Positions 6,711 to 15,305 of a stretch of DNA of 42,660 bases are shown here, piece by piece; within the stretch, counting starts at the first letter, position 1, and every line of letters starts with the position of its first letter. The notes below the pieces were generated by a model. It was not told the origin of the DNA, ran no database searches, and worked only from the letters and a program-made list of their open reading frames with translations. Source of the stretch: CAYLPU01 sp964385635 (GTDB lineage: Bacteria; Chloroflexota; Anaerolineae; B4-G1). Made by a program: the position numbers and the translations under genes. The stretch is from positions 1 to 42,660 of the forward strand of contig CAYLPU010000042.1 in assembly GCA_964385635.1 (NCBI GenBank), in the 5' to 3' direction.

Positions 6711-8831
6711 ATGACCAGCCAACCAACCAACCAACTAACCAACCAATCAGCCAACTCATTCACTGGTCATTGGTCCAGGTGGGAGTTGGTATTGCTCGCT
6801 CTCGTCCTTTGCCTGGCCGCCGCACTGCGATTGTACCGGTTGGACAGCATACCGCCCGGCTTCACCCACGACGAGGCCGGCCATGGTCATGACGCCGTCG
6901 CCATATTGCACGGTGCCCGGCCCATCTACGAGACAGTCGGGTATGGCCGCGAGCCCTTGTACGATTACCTGGTTGCTGGCCTGATGACGCTGATCGGCCC
7001 CACCGGCCGCGCACTGCGATTCTCATCCGTGCCTCTCAGCCTGGTCACATTGCTCGCCACCTTTGCCTGGGCACGGCTGGCCTTCGACGGCCCCACAGCG
7101 CTGGCAGCCGTGGCCCTTCAGGCCGTCTCATTCTGGTCGCTATCCACCAGCCGGCAGGCTCTGCGCTCCGGCCTCCTGCCAGCGTTGTTCACGGTCGCCG
7201 TCTACTTTTACTGGCGCTCAATCTCCGGGACACCCAGCCAACCAGCCACCCAACTAACCAACCGCGGCCGCTGGCAGATGGGGCTGTTTGCCCTCCTCAT
7301 CGGTGCCACACTGTACACGTACATCCCGGCCCGCTTGCTGTGGGTTGTTTTCCCAGCCTTCCTGGCCTACCTGGCGCTTCTCCATCGGGCGACCTTCCGC
7401 CGCGTATGGCTCCCCACGCTGATCGCCGTCCTCATTGGCCTGCTCCTGGCTGCGCCCCTTTTTGTTTATCTGTGGGCCCATCCGGGGGCAGAGCAGCGAT
7501 TGGCGATGCTGGACGCTCCTTTGCAGGCGTTGATGGACGGGGACGTCTCCGTTGTCCTGAACAGAATCTGGAGCGGCCTGGCCGGGTTCCTCATCCCCGG
7601 ACGGGGCGATGATTTCCTCGCCTATACCATTCCTGGTCGCCCAGTCTTCGACCCGCTGACCGGCACGCTGTTCCTGACCGGGGTGGGATTATGCCTGGCG
7701 CGCTGGCGTGAACCGGCCTACGTTTTCTCGCTGATGTGGTTTGTCGTTGGCATCTCTCCCTCACTGCTCACCGGCGCGGCTGCCAGTACGACGCGCAGTA
7801 TCGCGGCGCTACCGGTTACGTTTCTCTTCCCGGCGCTGGCCGTCGTGGCAGGTGCACGCTGGGCGGCGGCGCGCTGGTCCCCCGGTGCTGCCCGGGCCAT
7901 TGAGATAGGATTCGTCGGGCTGATCGCCGTCACCGGCGCGCTCTCCGCCCGCGACTACTTCGTTACGTGGGGAGAGTCCCCGGACGTGCGAGCCGCATAC
8001 CAAAACACGCTTGTCGAAACCGCGAGATACCTGGATGCCAGATCAGAGGACGGGGTCGTGACACTCTCGGCCATCTACCCACATGCGCCGCATGATCCCT
8101 ACGTCTTTGAGATGGGTCTGCACCGGCGCGATCTTTCACTGCGCTGGTTCGACGGTCGTCGAGCGCTTCTCCTCCCGCCGAAGACAACTGCTCGGCTGAT
8201 CACTCCCTCCAGCGCGCCCCTGGCCTCATACTTCGCCGACCTGCCCGGCCTCCGCCTCCGGGAGCGCGTGACGCTACGCCCTGATGACCTGGACCCATTC
8301 TTCACCGTCTACGACTGGGAACCGCAGGTCACGCTGGTTGCCCTGCTGGAACAGGCGCAGGGCAGAGTCCTGAGCCTATCGAAGGACGCGCCGTTCGACC
8401 CGGTGCTGCCGGTGAGATTCGGTGATGTATTGCAACTCCTCGACTATGACCTGCGCACGCCGACAGTCGCGCCGGGCGGGACCGTCGAACTGGTCACCCT
8501 CTGGCAGGTGATAGACTCGCGAGCGTTGCAGCCACGAGGTTCGTCCGACGTCAACGCAGAACTGGTGCTGTTCACCCACGCGCTGGATGCGCGGGGTACC
8601 GTCGTTGGTCAGGAGGACCGGCTCGACGCGCCAGCCTGGGACTGGCAGGCAGGTGACGTGATCGTGCAACTGCACCGTTTCACGCTGACGTCCGACCTCC
8701 CTCCAGGGCCGATCGCGCTCGAAGTCGGCGTATACCGGCGTGCCGATTTGGCCCGTCTGCCCGTCCTGGTGGACAGCACCATCGTGGGAGACCACGTTCT
8801 TCTGCAACCGGTGGAGGTTGTGAGAGAATGA
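6711..8831 (+). CDS. GT39-like membrane glycosyltransferase with C-terminal beta module
   Basis: The 706-residue protein is a GT-C fold membrane protein of the GT39/ArnT-like group, which uses polyprenyl-phosphate sugars. The N-terminal tail (residues 2-16) is encoded by an AACC-type repeat. Membrane helix 1 (about 25-45) is followed by RLYRLDSIPPGFTHDEAG, with the acidic pair D54-E55 at the expected catalytic position. About ten further helices reach residue 420. A soluble C-terminal region ends in a beta-rich module (LLDYDLRTPTVAPGGTVELV, then LFTHALDARG, QEDRLDAP and PIALEVGVYRR). GGAGGG lies 10 nt before the ATG. A palindrome at 8367-8387 is read in frame as RVLSLSKDAPFD. The sugar and the acceptor are unknown. 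Confidence 0.85.
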   Translation: MTSQPTNQLTNQSANSFTGHWSRWELVLLALVLCLAAALRLYRLDSIPPGFTHDEAGHGHDAVAILHGARPIYETVGYGREPLYDYLVAGLMTLIGPTGRALRFSSVPLSLVTLLATFAWARLAFDGPTALAAVALQAVSFWSLSTSRQALRSGLLPALFTVAVYFYWRSISGTPSQPATQLTNRGRWQMGLFALLIGATLYTYIPARLLWVVFPAFLAYLALLHRATFRRVWLPTLIAVLIGLLLAAPLFVYLWAHPGAEQRLAMLDAPLQALMDGDVSVVLNRIWSGLAGFLIPGRGDDFLAYTIPGRPVFDPLTGTLFLTGVGLCLARWREPAYVFSLMWFVVGISPSLLTGAAASTTRSIAALPVTFLFPALAVVAGARWAAARWSPGAARAIEIGFVGLIAVTGALSARDYFVTWGESPDVRAAYQNTLVETARYLDARSEDGVVTLSAIYPHAPHDPYVFEMGLHRRDLSLRWFDGRRALLLPPKTTARLITPSSAPLASYFADLPGLRLRERVTLRPDDLDPFFTVYDWEPQVTLVALLEQAQGRVLSLSKDAPFDPVLPVRFGDVLQLLDYDLRTPTVAPGGTVELVTLWQVIDSRALQPRGSSDVNAELVLFTHALDARGTVVGQEDRLDAPAWDWQAGDVIVQLHRFTLTSDLPPGPIALEVGVYRRADLARLPVLVDSTIVGDHVLLQPVEVVRE
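6716..6755. repeat. AACC tetramer tract at the 5' end of the first GT39 gene
   Basis: CCAACCAACCAACC with variants runs directly after the ATG. A 4-nt period gives a 4-residue period, read as SQPTNQLTNQSAN. It forms the cytoplasmic tail before the first membrane helix. Confidence 0.8.
7235..7263. repeat. Second AACC-type tract in the first GT39 gene
   Basis: CCAGCCAACCAGCCACCC is followed by AACTAACCAACC. It encodes PSQPATQLTN in a loop between two membrane helices (about residues 176-185). It resembles the tract at 6716-6755. Confidence 0.7.
8367..8387. repeat. Small palindrome GTCCTGAG...CGAAGGAC read in frame
   Basis: The arms GTCCT(GAG) and CGA(AGGAC) enclose CCTAT. It belongs to the dispersed element family known from many bacterial genomes whose in-frame reading is 'LSLSKD'. 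Here it encodes VLSLSKD at about residues 553-559 of the first GT39-like protein, between the soluble linker and the beta module. Confidence 0.75.
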
Positions 8832-10891
8832 CCAAATCCCAGACCGCAAACCCCAAACCCCAAACCCCAAACCCCAAATCCCAAATCTCAAATTGGGCAC
8901 TGGTCATTATCCTCCTTATGGGAACTTTTCTGCGTCTCTACAAATTGGATTCCATCCCCCCCGGCCTGACCCACGACGAGGCGGACACAGGCTACTTCGT
9001 CGCCGCGGTCTATCGGGGCATGCCTTCGCAGGTCCGGGTGCCCTACGGTTATGGCTACGAGCCGTTCCCAAAGTACTCTGGAGCGCTATTTATGGCTCTC
9101 TTCGGCCCGACCGACCTGGCGCTACGCCTCCACTCCGGGTTTTTCGGCATAGTGCTGCTGCTCTTCACGTACCTGTGGACCCGCCGCTCGTTTGGCATAG
9201 CGACGGGGCTGGGCAGTGCTGGCTTAGTAGCCGTTTCGTTCTGGACAGTCTGCGACAGTCGCTTTGCCCTCAACTCGCAGCCGGCTCCGGCATTGTTCAC
9301 CGGTGCGGTGTATTTCTTGTGGTGTGCGATGGATGACCGAGGGGGAGACAGACGTTGGTGGGCATGGGGGTTGTTTGCCCTTCTACTGACAGGGTCTCTC
9401 TACGTCTATGAGGCGGCACGCGGGGCAGCAATGGCCTTTGGCCTGCTCTTTATCTACCTGGCGTGCGTTGACCGCCCGCGCTTCCGTCGTCACGGCGCGT
9501 GGTTTGCTGGTGCGTTGATCATCGCTGGGTTGCTGGCTGCCCCTCATTTGCTTGACCCTGGCGCATGGGGGCGCTCATCCACGCTGTCTGGGCCGTTGCA
9601 ATTCGCATATCATGGCGACTTTAGGCCGTTGCTGATCAATGTTGCTAGTGCTTTGGGCACCTTTAGTTTCAATGGTGACAGTTTTGTCACTTACAATCTG
9701 CCAGGTCGGCCCATCTTTGATCCGGTAACGAGCCTGTTTTTCTACGGCGGTGTCTTGCTGTGCATCTGGCGCTGGAGAAGACCGGCCTATGCTTTCACAT
9801 TGATGTGGCTGATCGTAGGAATACTGCCTTCCCTCATTTTGGGCGAGTGGACCAGTGTGTTACATAGCAAGGTTGCCGAAGCGCCGATTCTAGCGCTGCC
9901 AGCGCTAGGCGCTGCTGAAGTCGGTCGCTTCATCGCCGCCCGCTTCGGTCCGCGCTGGGTCAGGTTATTGGTTGCCTTCTGCGTGATATGGCTGGTCGTT
10001 ATCGCCATGTCCACCGGGTATGACTACTTTGTCCGCTGGGGGGAGTCACCCGAGACCCGAGCGGCTTACTTCCACAACCTGGTCGCCATCACCGACTATC
10101 TGGACGACGCGGAGTACAGCGGCACAGTGGCGCTCTCGTCCCCGTTTCCGGATCTTCCCCTCGACCCCTTCATCGCCGACCTGCGATTGCACCGCGACGA
10201 TCTGGCACTACGCTGGTTCGATGGCCGGCGAGCGCTCGTGTTTCCGGACGCAACGCGCAGTCTGTTGGTCGTGCCACCGAACGCGCCGCTCGCCCCTTAC
10301 TTCGCCGAACGACTGTACCTGCGGCTCGTCGAGCGCGTGCATCTGCAGCCTGACGACGTTGACCCCTACTTTGACGTCTTAGAGTGGGACCCGAACGGTG
10401 CGCTGTCCTCCTTTCTGCCGTCGTCGGCCGGGACAGTGGCCGCGGGCGACGGGCCACTCCGCCTGCCGGTGAACTTCGGCGGCGCGGTGGAACTCCTCGC
10501 CTATGAGTTGCCTACGCCCACCGTCGTTCCTGGCGGGACGGTGACGTTCATTACCTTCTGGCGCATCCTCGACCCTGTCGCGCTCGGCCCGGTGCCCGCG
10601 CAGACCTATGGGCATGCCGCTGTCCTCTTCGTACATGTTCTCGACGCAGCGGACGCTGTCGTTGGTCAGGAAGATCGACTGGACGCGCCGGCCTGGAACT
10701 GGCAGTCGGGCGACGCTTTCGTGCAGTTACATCGCTTTCAGGTAGACGCCAGCGCGCCGCCCGGCCTCTACCGGCTGGGGGTAGGCATCTACACCCGCGA
10801 TGACTTGAACCGCCTTCCTGTCCTGGTCAATGGTGTTCAGATAGATGATCGTGTTCTCATCTCGCCACTTGAGGTTGTCATCAATGACTAA
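8828..10891 (+). CDS. GT39-like membrane glycosyltransferase with C-terminal beta module
   Basis: The 687-residue protein is a close paralogue of the gene before it. Helix 1 (WALVIILLMGTFLRLYKLDS) is followed by IPPGLTHDEADTGYF, with the acidic pair D50-E51. Shared segments include YNLPGRPIFDPVTSLFFYGG, LRWFDGRRALVFP and the tail module (LLAYELPTPTVVPGGTVTFI, QEDRLDAPAWNWQSGDAFVQ). It starts at an ATG inside ATGA, overlapping the previous stop by 4 nt, with GGAGGT 9 nt upstream, so coupling is likely. Residues 3-22 come entirely from a CAAACCC-type heptamer tract. The role is inferred as transfer of a lipid-linked sugar on the outer face of the membrane; donor and acceptor are unknown. Confidence 0.85.
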   Translation: MTKSQTANPKPQTPNPKSQISNWALVIILLMGTFLRLYKLDSIPPGLTHDEADTGYFVAAVYRGMPSQVRVPYGYGYEPFPKYSGALFMALFGPTDLALRLHSGFFGIVLLLFTYLWTRRSFGIATGLGSAGLVAVSFWTVCDSRFALNSQPAPALFTGAVYFLWCAMDDRGGDRRWWAWGLFALLLTGSLYVYEAARGAAMAFGLLFIYLACVDRPRFRRHGAWFAGALIIAGLLAAPHLLDPGAWGRSSTLSGPLQFAYHGDFRPLLINVASALGTFSFNGDSFVTYNLPGRPIFDPVTSLFFYGGVLLCIWRWRRPAYAFTLMWLIVGILPSLILGEWTSVLHSKVAEAPILALPALGAAEVGRFIAARFGPRWVRLLVAFCVIWLVVIAMSTGYDYFVRWGESPETRAAYFHNLVAITDYLDDAEYSGTVALSSPFPDLPLDPFIADLRLHRDDLALRWFDGRRALVFPDATRSLLVVPPNAPLAPYFAERLYLRLVERVHLQPDDVDPYFDVLEWDPNGALSSFLPSSAGTVAAGDGPLRLPVNFGGAVELLAYELPTPTVVPGGTVTFITFWRILDPVALGPVPAQTYGHAAVLFVHVLDAADAVVGQEDRLDAPAWNWQSGDAFVQLHRFQVDASAPPGLYRLGVGIYTRDDLNRLPVLVNGVQIDDRVLISPLEVVIND
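8833..8895. repeat. CAAACCC heptamer tract encoding a protein N-terminus
   Basis: Nine units keep exact 7-nt phase: CAAATCC, CAGACCG, CAAACCC four times, CAAATCC, CAAATCT and CAAATTG. Because 7 is not a multiple of 3, the peptide repeats every seven residues (NPKPQTP). It begins two codons after the ATG and ends just before membrane helix 1. Confidence 0.9.
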
Positions 10892-13013
10892 GACGCGCTG
10901 GCCTCAGTTTGTCACTCGTCATTTGTCATTCGTCACCTCTCCCTGGACCTTCGCTGTTCCGCTCATCCTCCTCACCTGGGGCCTGCGTCTTTGCTGCCTG
11001 GAGAGTGTCCCCGCAGGCTGGCGCGACGACGAACTGATCAACATCCACGCCCTCTCCGGCGAGCTATTAGCAGGCCGCTTTCCGCTCTACTTCACCGGGG
11101 CCTCCGGTCACGAGCCACTCTACCACTATCTGCACGCTGGCGTGCGCGCTGTGTTGGGCTTCAACGTGTTGAGCGGGCACTTGCTCTCCGTCACCTTCGG
11201 TACCCTCACCGTCGCTTTGACCTACACCCTGGCCCGCAGCCTTTTTGGGCGCATGACCGCCGTCCTCGCATCACTGGCACTGACAACCTCTTTCTGGTCT
11301 CTGATGTACAGCCGCACAGCCATCCGTCACATCAGCCTGCCCCCCTTCGCCCTGGCTACCTTCTACATGTTTTGGCGTTTTATGGACTGCGAATCTACGA
11401 ATCTACGAGTCACGAAATCCGTAAGTCCGGGATTCGTAAACTCGGTACTGGTCGGCCTCCTGCTTGGTGTCTCTTTGTATACCTACCCCGCCGCCCGTGT
11501 ACTCCCGGCGTTGCCGGTCCTGTTTTTTGCCTATCTGGCATTGTTTCACCGTGACCAGTTCAGCCGTCGCTGGCGTGGTCTCCTCGCGTCGGTCGTGATT
11601 GTAGCCGTACTGGCTGTGCCGTTGGGGGTCGCCATCGCCCAGGGACGCAGTGAGGCCGCCGCCCAGGGCATAGGGGCCGACGCTCGCCTGGCCGAACTTG
11701 CCGTACCGCTGCAAGAACTACAGGCTGGCAACCTGCGTCCGCTGCTGGAGACTGCCTGGACTACGTTGGGCATGTTTCACGCCACTGGTGATCCCGAATG
11801 GCTGTATAACATCTCCAACCGTCCGGTGTTCAACCTCCTCGGCGGGATGCTCTTGTGGGCCGGTGTCGCGCTCTGTCTGTATCGTTGGTCTCAGCCACGT
11901 TACTTCTTCCTGCTTCTGTGGCTTGGATTGGGGTTGCTCCCTGCCTTCATCAGCATTCCGTCTGCCAGCCTGAGCCACACCATCCTGGCCCAGCCCGTCG
12001 TCTATATCCTGCCTGCCCTGACTCTCACCGAGACCTACCGCTGGGTCAAGTCCCAAATCCCAAACTCTAAAGTCTACAATCTCTCCATTCTCCATTCTCC
12101 ATTCTCCATTCTCCATTGTTCATTCACCATCGTGACCGCCGTCTTCCTGACTACCAATGCCATACGCGACCTCCGTGACTATTTCATCATGTGGCCACAG
12201 CACGACATGGTGCGCTTCCTCTACCGCGCCGACTACCGCGAGGCTGCCCACTACCTGGACGCCCGCCCCGAGATCACCGACGGTGCTATCTCCAGCACCC
12301 TCTTGGGCCCCTGGGATCGTCTGGCCCTGGAGGTAGACACCCGCCGCGATGATATCGCCCTACGGCTATTCAACCCGGAGCGCGCGCTGGTTTGGGTTGC
12401 TGAGGACGCTCCATCGACTGTGTTGCTTACTTCCTTCCCCCACCCGCAGCCGCCGATCAACGACCTACTGGAGATGGGTGCCGGTCCGCCAGATGCTATC
12501 TCACCTCACCTCACGCTTTATGTACTGCCTGCAATCTGCAATCTGCAACCCGCGACCCACAATCCACTGGCTCGCTTCGCCAACGGCCTGGAATTGATTG
12601 AGGCCCACTGGATACAGACGAAACCTCTCGCTCCTGGTCAGGAACCGGTTCTGCTCACCACATGGCTCGTCGCCGCACCGCTTGACCTGCCGCCCATCCC
12701 TATCGTCGCCAATCCACCTCCGCCGGGCGTCTACTCCGGGCCACGGCTGTTCGTCTTCACCCACCTGCTGGCTTCTGATGGGACGCTTCTCGTCGGCGAT
12801 GACGGTCTGTGGGTGGACCCGCTCACGCTCCGGCCCGGCGACTGCTTCATCCAGACTCACCGCCTCATCCTTCCCCCTGACTCTCCCTCCGGTCCCTATG
12901 CTCTGAAACTGGGCCTCTACGACCCGCTGACCGGTGAGCGTTGGGCCGTCCTGGATTCCAAGGGCCAACCTGTAGCCGACCATGTCTTACTTGGAGGTAG
13001 CGCAACGAAGTGA
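10884..13013 (+). CDS. GT39-like membrane glycosyltransferase with C-terminal beta module
   Basis: The 709-residue protein follows the same plan. Helix 1 (TFAVPLILLTWGLRLCCLES) is followed by VPAGWRDDELINIHAL, with acidic residues D48-D49-E50, and then GHEPLYHYLHAG. The membrane part runs to about residue 440. The soluble tail ends in a beta module (LELIEAHWIQTKPLAPGQEP, LFVFTHLLASDG and YALKLGLYDPLTGERW). The ATG at 10884 overlaps the previous stop by 8 nt and has GAGG 9 nt upstream. The gene carries four simple-repeat tracts (10911, 11391, 12047 and 12529), all in frame. The longest, at about residues 389-416, lies in a loop before a membrane helix. Confidence 0.85.
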   Translation: MTKTRWPQFVTRHLSFVTSPWTFAVPLILLTWGLRLCCLESVPAGWRDDELINIHALSGELLAGRFPLYFTGASGHEPLYHYLHAGVRAVLGFNVLSGHLLSVTFGTLTVALTYTLARSLFGRMTAVLASLALTTSFWSLMYSRTAIRHISLPPFALATFYMFWRFMDCESTNLRVTKSVSPGFVNSVLVGLLLGVSLYTYPAARVLPALPVLFFAYLALFHRDQFSRRWRGLLASVVIVAVLAVPLGVAIAQGRSEAAAQGIGADARLAELAVPLQELQAGNLRPLLETAWTTLGMFHATGDPEWLYNISNRPVFNLLGGMLLWAGVALCLYRWSQPRYFFLLLWLGLGLLPAFISIPSASLSHTILAQPVVYILPALTLTETYRWVKSQIPNSKVYNLSILHSPFSILHCSFTIVTAVFLTTNAIRDLRDYFIMWPQHDMVRFLYRADYREAAHYLDARPEITDGAISSTLLGPWDRLALEVDTRRDDIALRLFNPERALVWVAEDAPSTVLLTSFPHPQPPINDLLEMGAGPPDAISPHLTLYVLPAICNLQPATHNPLARFANGLELIEAHWIQTKPLAPGQEPVLLTTWLVAAPLDLPPIPIVANPPPPGVYSGPRLFVFTHLLASDGTLLVGDDGLWVDPLTLRPGDCFIQTHRLILPPDSPSGPYALKLGLYDPLTGERWAVLDSKGQPVADHVLLGGSATK
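10911..10938. repeat. GTCATTT/GTCATTC heptamer tract
   Basis: Four units (GTCACTC, GTCATTT, GTCATTC, GTCACCT) encode VTRHLSFVTS in the N-terminal tail before membrane helix 1 of the GT39-like protein at 10884. Confidence 0.7.
11391..11446. repeat. GAATCTAC octamer-like tract in a GT39 gene
   Basis: Two perfect GAATCTAC units are followed by drifting units (GAGTCACG, AAATCCGT, AAGTCCGG, GATTCGTA). The stretch encodes ESTNLRVTKSVSPGF in a loop after the segment FMDC and before a membrane helix. The 8-nt period differs from the usual 7. Confidence 0.55.
12047..12130. repeat. Twelve-unit heptamer tract with changing unit sequence
   Basis: The units CAAGTCC, CAAATCC, CAAACTC, TAAAGTC, TACAATC, then TCTCCAT five times, TGTTCAT and TCACCAT keep exact 7-nt phase although the unit sequence changes midway. 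The tract stays in frame and encodes KSQIPNSKVYN followed by ILHSPFSILHCSF in the GT39-like protein at 10884. Confidence 0.85.
12529..12563. repeat. CTGCAAT heptamer tract
   Basis: CTGCAAT twice, CTGCAAC, CCGCGAC and CCACAAT, read as AICNLQPATHN, lie in the linker between the soluble region and the C-terminal beta module of the GT39-like protein at 10884. Confidence 0.7.
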
Positions 13014-15064
13014 CGTTGACAAAAACCATGAGAATAGAGAAAACTATGGGAAAGCGGCGTGATCTCACAATTGGGGTAGCGGTTTTCTTCCTCCTGGTCT
13101 GGGCGCTGCTCACCCACTCGCACGTCAACTCTTGGAACGACGCCTCCCGCCTGGCGACGGTCGAGGCGCTGGTACACAATGGCACCTGGGCCATTGAAGA
13201 TACGGCTTTCGGTAACCTTACTGGCGACCGCATTTTTTTGAACGGTCACTTCTATTCCGACAAGCCTCCTGTCCTTTCCTTGCTGGCTGCCGGGGTGTAT
13301 GCCGTTCTGCACAGGGGCCTCCATCTCTCTTTCGACCCAAGTATGTGCGACCCGGTGGCCAGTCCCTGCTACTGTTTTGCCCTGCTGTGCCCTCAGTCGC
13401 CTGACTGGGCCTACTATCTGCTCACCCTGACGCTAGTTGGACTCCCCTCGGCGCTGATGCTAGCGCTGTTCTACCGGAGCACCGCCTTTCATGACATTTC
13501 TAATCCCCTGGCGTTGCTCGTGACAGGCGTTCTGGGATTGGGCACGTTGATCTTTCCCTACAGTTTGGCCTTCAACAACCATGTCCCAACAGCAACTTGC
13601 CTGATGATTGGTTTCTACGCCCTACTCCGTGCTAAAATCGACGCCGCCTCTCCCACACGCTTTCTTCTGGTCGCCGGGTTTGCCACGGCGCTGGCTTTCA
13701 CCTTCGACCTGGTCGCCGTGCCCTTTCTGGTCTTCTTTCTAGGCTACGCGTTGCTTCGCCACCGCCGCCGGGCCTGGCCGTTCCTATTAGGTAGCCTCCT
13801 GCCCCTGGGGCTACTGGCTGCCCTGGATTGGTGGATTCTCGGTGACCCGTTACCGCCGACGATGCACGCAAAAGGGTTCGATTATCCCGGTTCCCCCTTC
13901 CCTTCCACCATCGCTGGCACCGGCCCTTCGACCGATGTGCTGGAATACGGGTTTCGGATGATATTTGGCGACCGTGGCTTATTTGGCCTCAACCCGGTGC
14001 TGCTCTGGGCCGTCTTCGGGTTGTGGTCGCTACTCCGTGAGCGGAGCCACGGACTGTGGGGTGAGACGGTTGCCGTGGTGCTTGCCAGCCTGGTGGTGGT
14101 GTTCTGCTTGATCCTGTTAACAGAAGATTTCGGCGGGCTGGCTTATGGCACGCGTTGGCTCGTGGATATTTCCCCTTTGTTGTTCTTCTTCGCCGCTCGA
14201 CCGACTCTCTATCGCTCTCTGTCGCGCCGGCTGCTCTTTGCCGCACTGGCTGCCCTTTCCCTCTTCTCAGCCTGGCAGGGAGCAATCAGCCCTTGGGGGC
14301 TGGCGCTCCCTCCGCTCCATCTCCTCGAGTATACCGTCTCCGCCGTCGGGCGCTACGTGGAGAGCCTGCCAGCCGACACAGTCGTGTACGCGACGCCGCC
14401 TCGTGTCCACTATCTGCCTCTCTTCCCGGTGCATGCCTGGCACAGCAGCCTGCGCGAGTTCGATGCCGCCTCGGGCATGTTACCGGCTGGTGATCCCGAC
14501 CGGCTGGCCGTCTACGTGTTGAGTGCAGGTGATCAAGCCACAGGCGAGCTGCTGGAGGCGACTTTTCCCCATGGCCAGTGGGACCTGGTCGCAGGAGAGT
14601 TCACCGTTTACCGCGTTCTGCCTGGTGTTGACCGCGTGCGTCCCCGCGAACCACTCCAGGCTGAGTTTGCCGGCCGGATACGACTGCTCGGCTGCGATCC
14701 GCCGCCAGAATCCCTCCATCCGGGCGACACGCTGACGGTGCAGTTGTACTGGCAGGCACTGGCCCCAATTGAACGGGGATACACCGCTTTCGTTCACCTG
14801 CTTGGTCCTCCCAACCCGTCCACAGGCAACCTCCTCTGGGCACAGGACGATCACCAACCCGGTCACACCACCTACCCTACCGACCATTGGTTGCCCGGCG
14901 AAGTCGTGCTAGACTGGTTCCAGTTCGTCATCCCCGGCGATGCGCCACCTGGGGAGTACGTACTGACGACTGGCTTCTACGACCTGGCGACGCTCCAGCG
15001 CTTGGCCCGTAGCGACACTCATAGCGATACAGTAACACTGTCTCACGTCGATATGGTGCCATGA
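13010..15064 (+). CDS. GT39-like membrane glycosyltransferase with C-terminal beta module
   Basis: The 684-residue protein differs from the three before it. Its first loop reads WNDASRLATVEALVHNGTWA with a single acidic residue (D44), then DKPPVLSLLAAGVYAVL, close to the classic GT39 'KPPl' motif. About ten helices reach residue 450. The tail carries the beta module (IRLLGCDPPPESLHPGDTLT, VQLYWQALAPIERGYTAFVH, YVLTTGFYD). The GTG at 13010 overlaps the previous stop (GTGA), with GGAGGT 11 nt upstream. ATG codons at 13028 and 13046 are alternative starts. No simple-repeat tract was seen in this gene, unlike its neighbours. Confidence 0.83.
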   Translation: MTLTKTMRIEKTMGKRRDLTIGVAVFFLLVWALLTHSHVNSWNDASRLATVEALVHNGTWAIEDTAFGNLTGDRIFLNGHFYSDKPPVLSLLAAGVYAVLHRGLHLSFDPSMCDPVASPCYCFALLCPQSPDWAYYLLTLTLVGLPSALMLALFYRSTAFHDISNPLALLVTGVLGLGTLIFPYSLAFNNHVPTATCLMIGFYALLRAKIDAASPTRFLLVAGFATALAFTFDLVAVPFLVFFLGYALLRHRRRAWPFLLGSLLPLGLLAALDWWILGDPLPPTMHAKGFDYPGSPFPSTIAGTGPSTDVLEYGFRMIFGDRGLFGLNPVLLWAVFGLWSLLRERSHGLWGETVAVVLASLVVVFCLILLTEDFGGLAYGTRWLVDISPLLFFFAARPTLYRSLSRRLLFAALAALSLFSAWQGAISPWGLALPPLHLLEYTVSAVGRYVESLPADTVVYATPPRVHYLPLFPVHAWHSSLREFDAASGMLPAGDPDRLAVYVLSAGDQATGELLEATFPHGQWDLVAGEFTVYRVLPGVDRVRPREPLQAEFAGRIRLLGCDPPPESLHPGDTLTVQLYWQALAPIERGYTAFVHLLGPPNPSTGNLLWAQDDHQPGHTTYPTDHWLPGEVVLDWFQFVIPGDAPPGEYVLTTGFYDLATLQRLARSDTHSDTVTLSHVDMVP

Positions 15065-15173
15065 GGCTGCAATTGCCAACTTGAACCCCCTGACCTTGCC
15101 ATTGATACCGGCGGTCTCCCGCTGTGGGTTCTGCTGTGGGTATGGACGTAGCAGATTCGCACACTGCATGATG

Positions 15174-15202
15174 TTGACAAAGGTCGTGCTCCATAGTAGA
15201 AT
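15174..15202 (+). promoter_or_regulatory. Sigma70-type promoter before the DUF11 protein gene
   Basis: TTGACA (15174-15179) and TAGAAT (15197-15202) are exactly 17 nt apart. The start codon lies about 100 nt downstream. The gene therefore probably has its own transcript inside the glycosyltransferase locus. Confidence 0.7.
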
Positions 15203-15253
15203 TTGGTCCTACTCCAGCCGTCCTCGTTCGACCTGGAGCATATATTGCGGGGT

Positions 15254-15288
15254 CAGGTCAGGGGCCGCCTCCGGCGCCTCGTGACCTG
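15254..15288 (+). promoter_or_regulatory. Hairpin in the leader of the DUF11 protein gene
   Basis: CAGGTCA pairs with TGACCTG, and an inner GCCG pairs with CGGC around a CCTC loop. The structure ends about 5 nt before the GAGGGGG ribosome-binding site of the gene at 15306. It has no T run, so it is not a classic terminator; a role in translation or RNA stability is a guess. Confidence 0.35.
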
Positions 15289-15305
15289 GTGAAAGAGGGG
15301 GTAAT

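Noticed and set aside
8833..8895. Telomere-like repeat
   Set aside because: CAAACCC resembles some telomere units, but the tract is short, lies inside a bacterial gene and is one of several unrelated heptamers.
12047..12130. CRISPR-like array
   Set aside because: The units are 7 nt long and have no spacers, so this is a simple tandem tract. The same holds for the other heptamer tracts.
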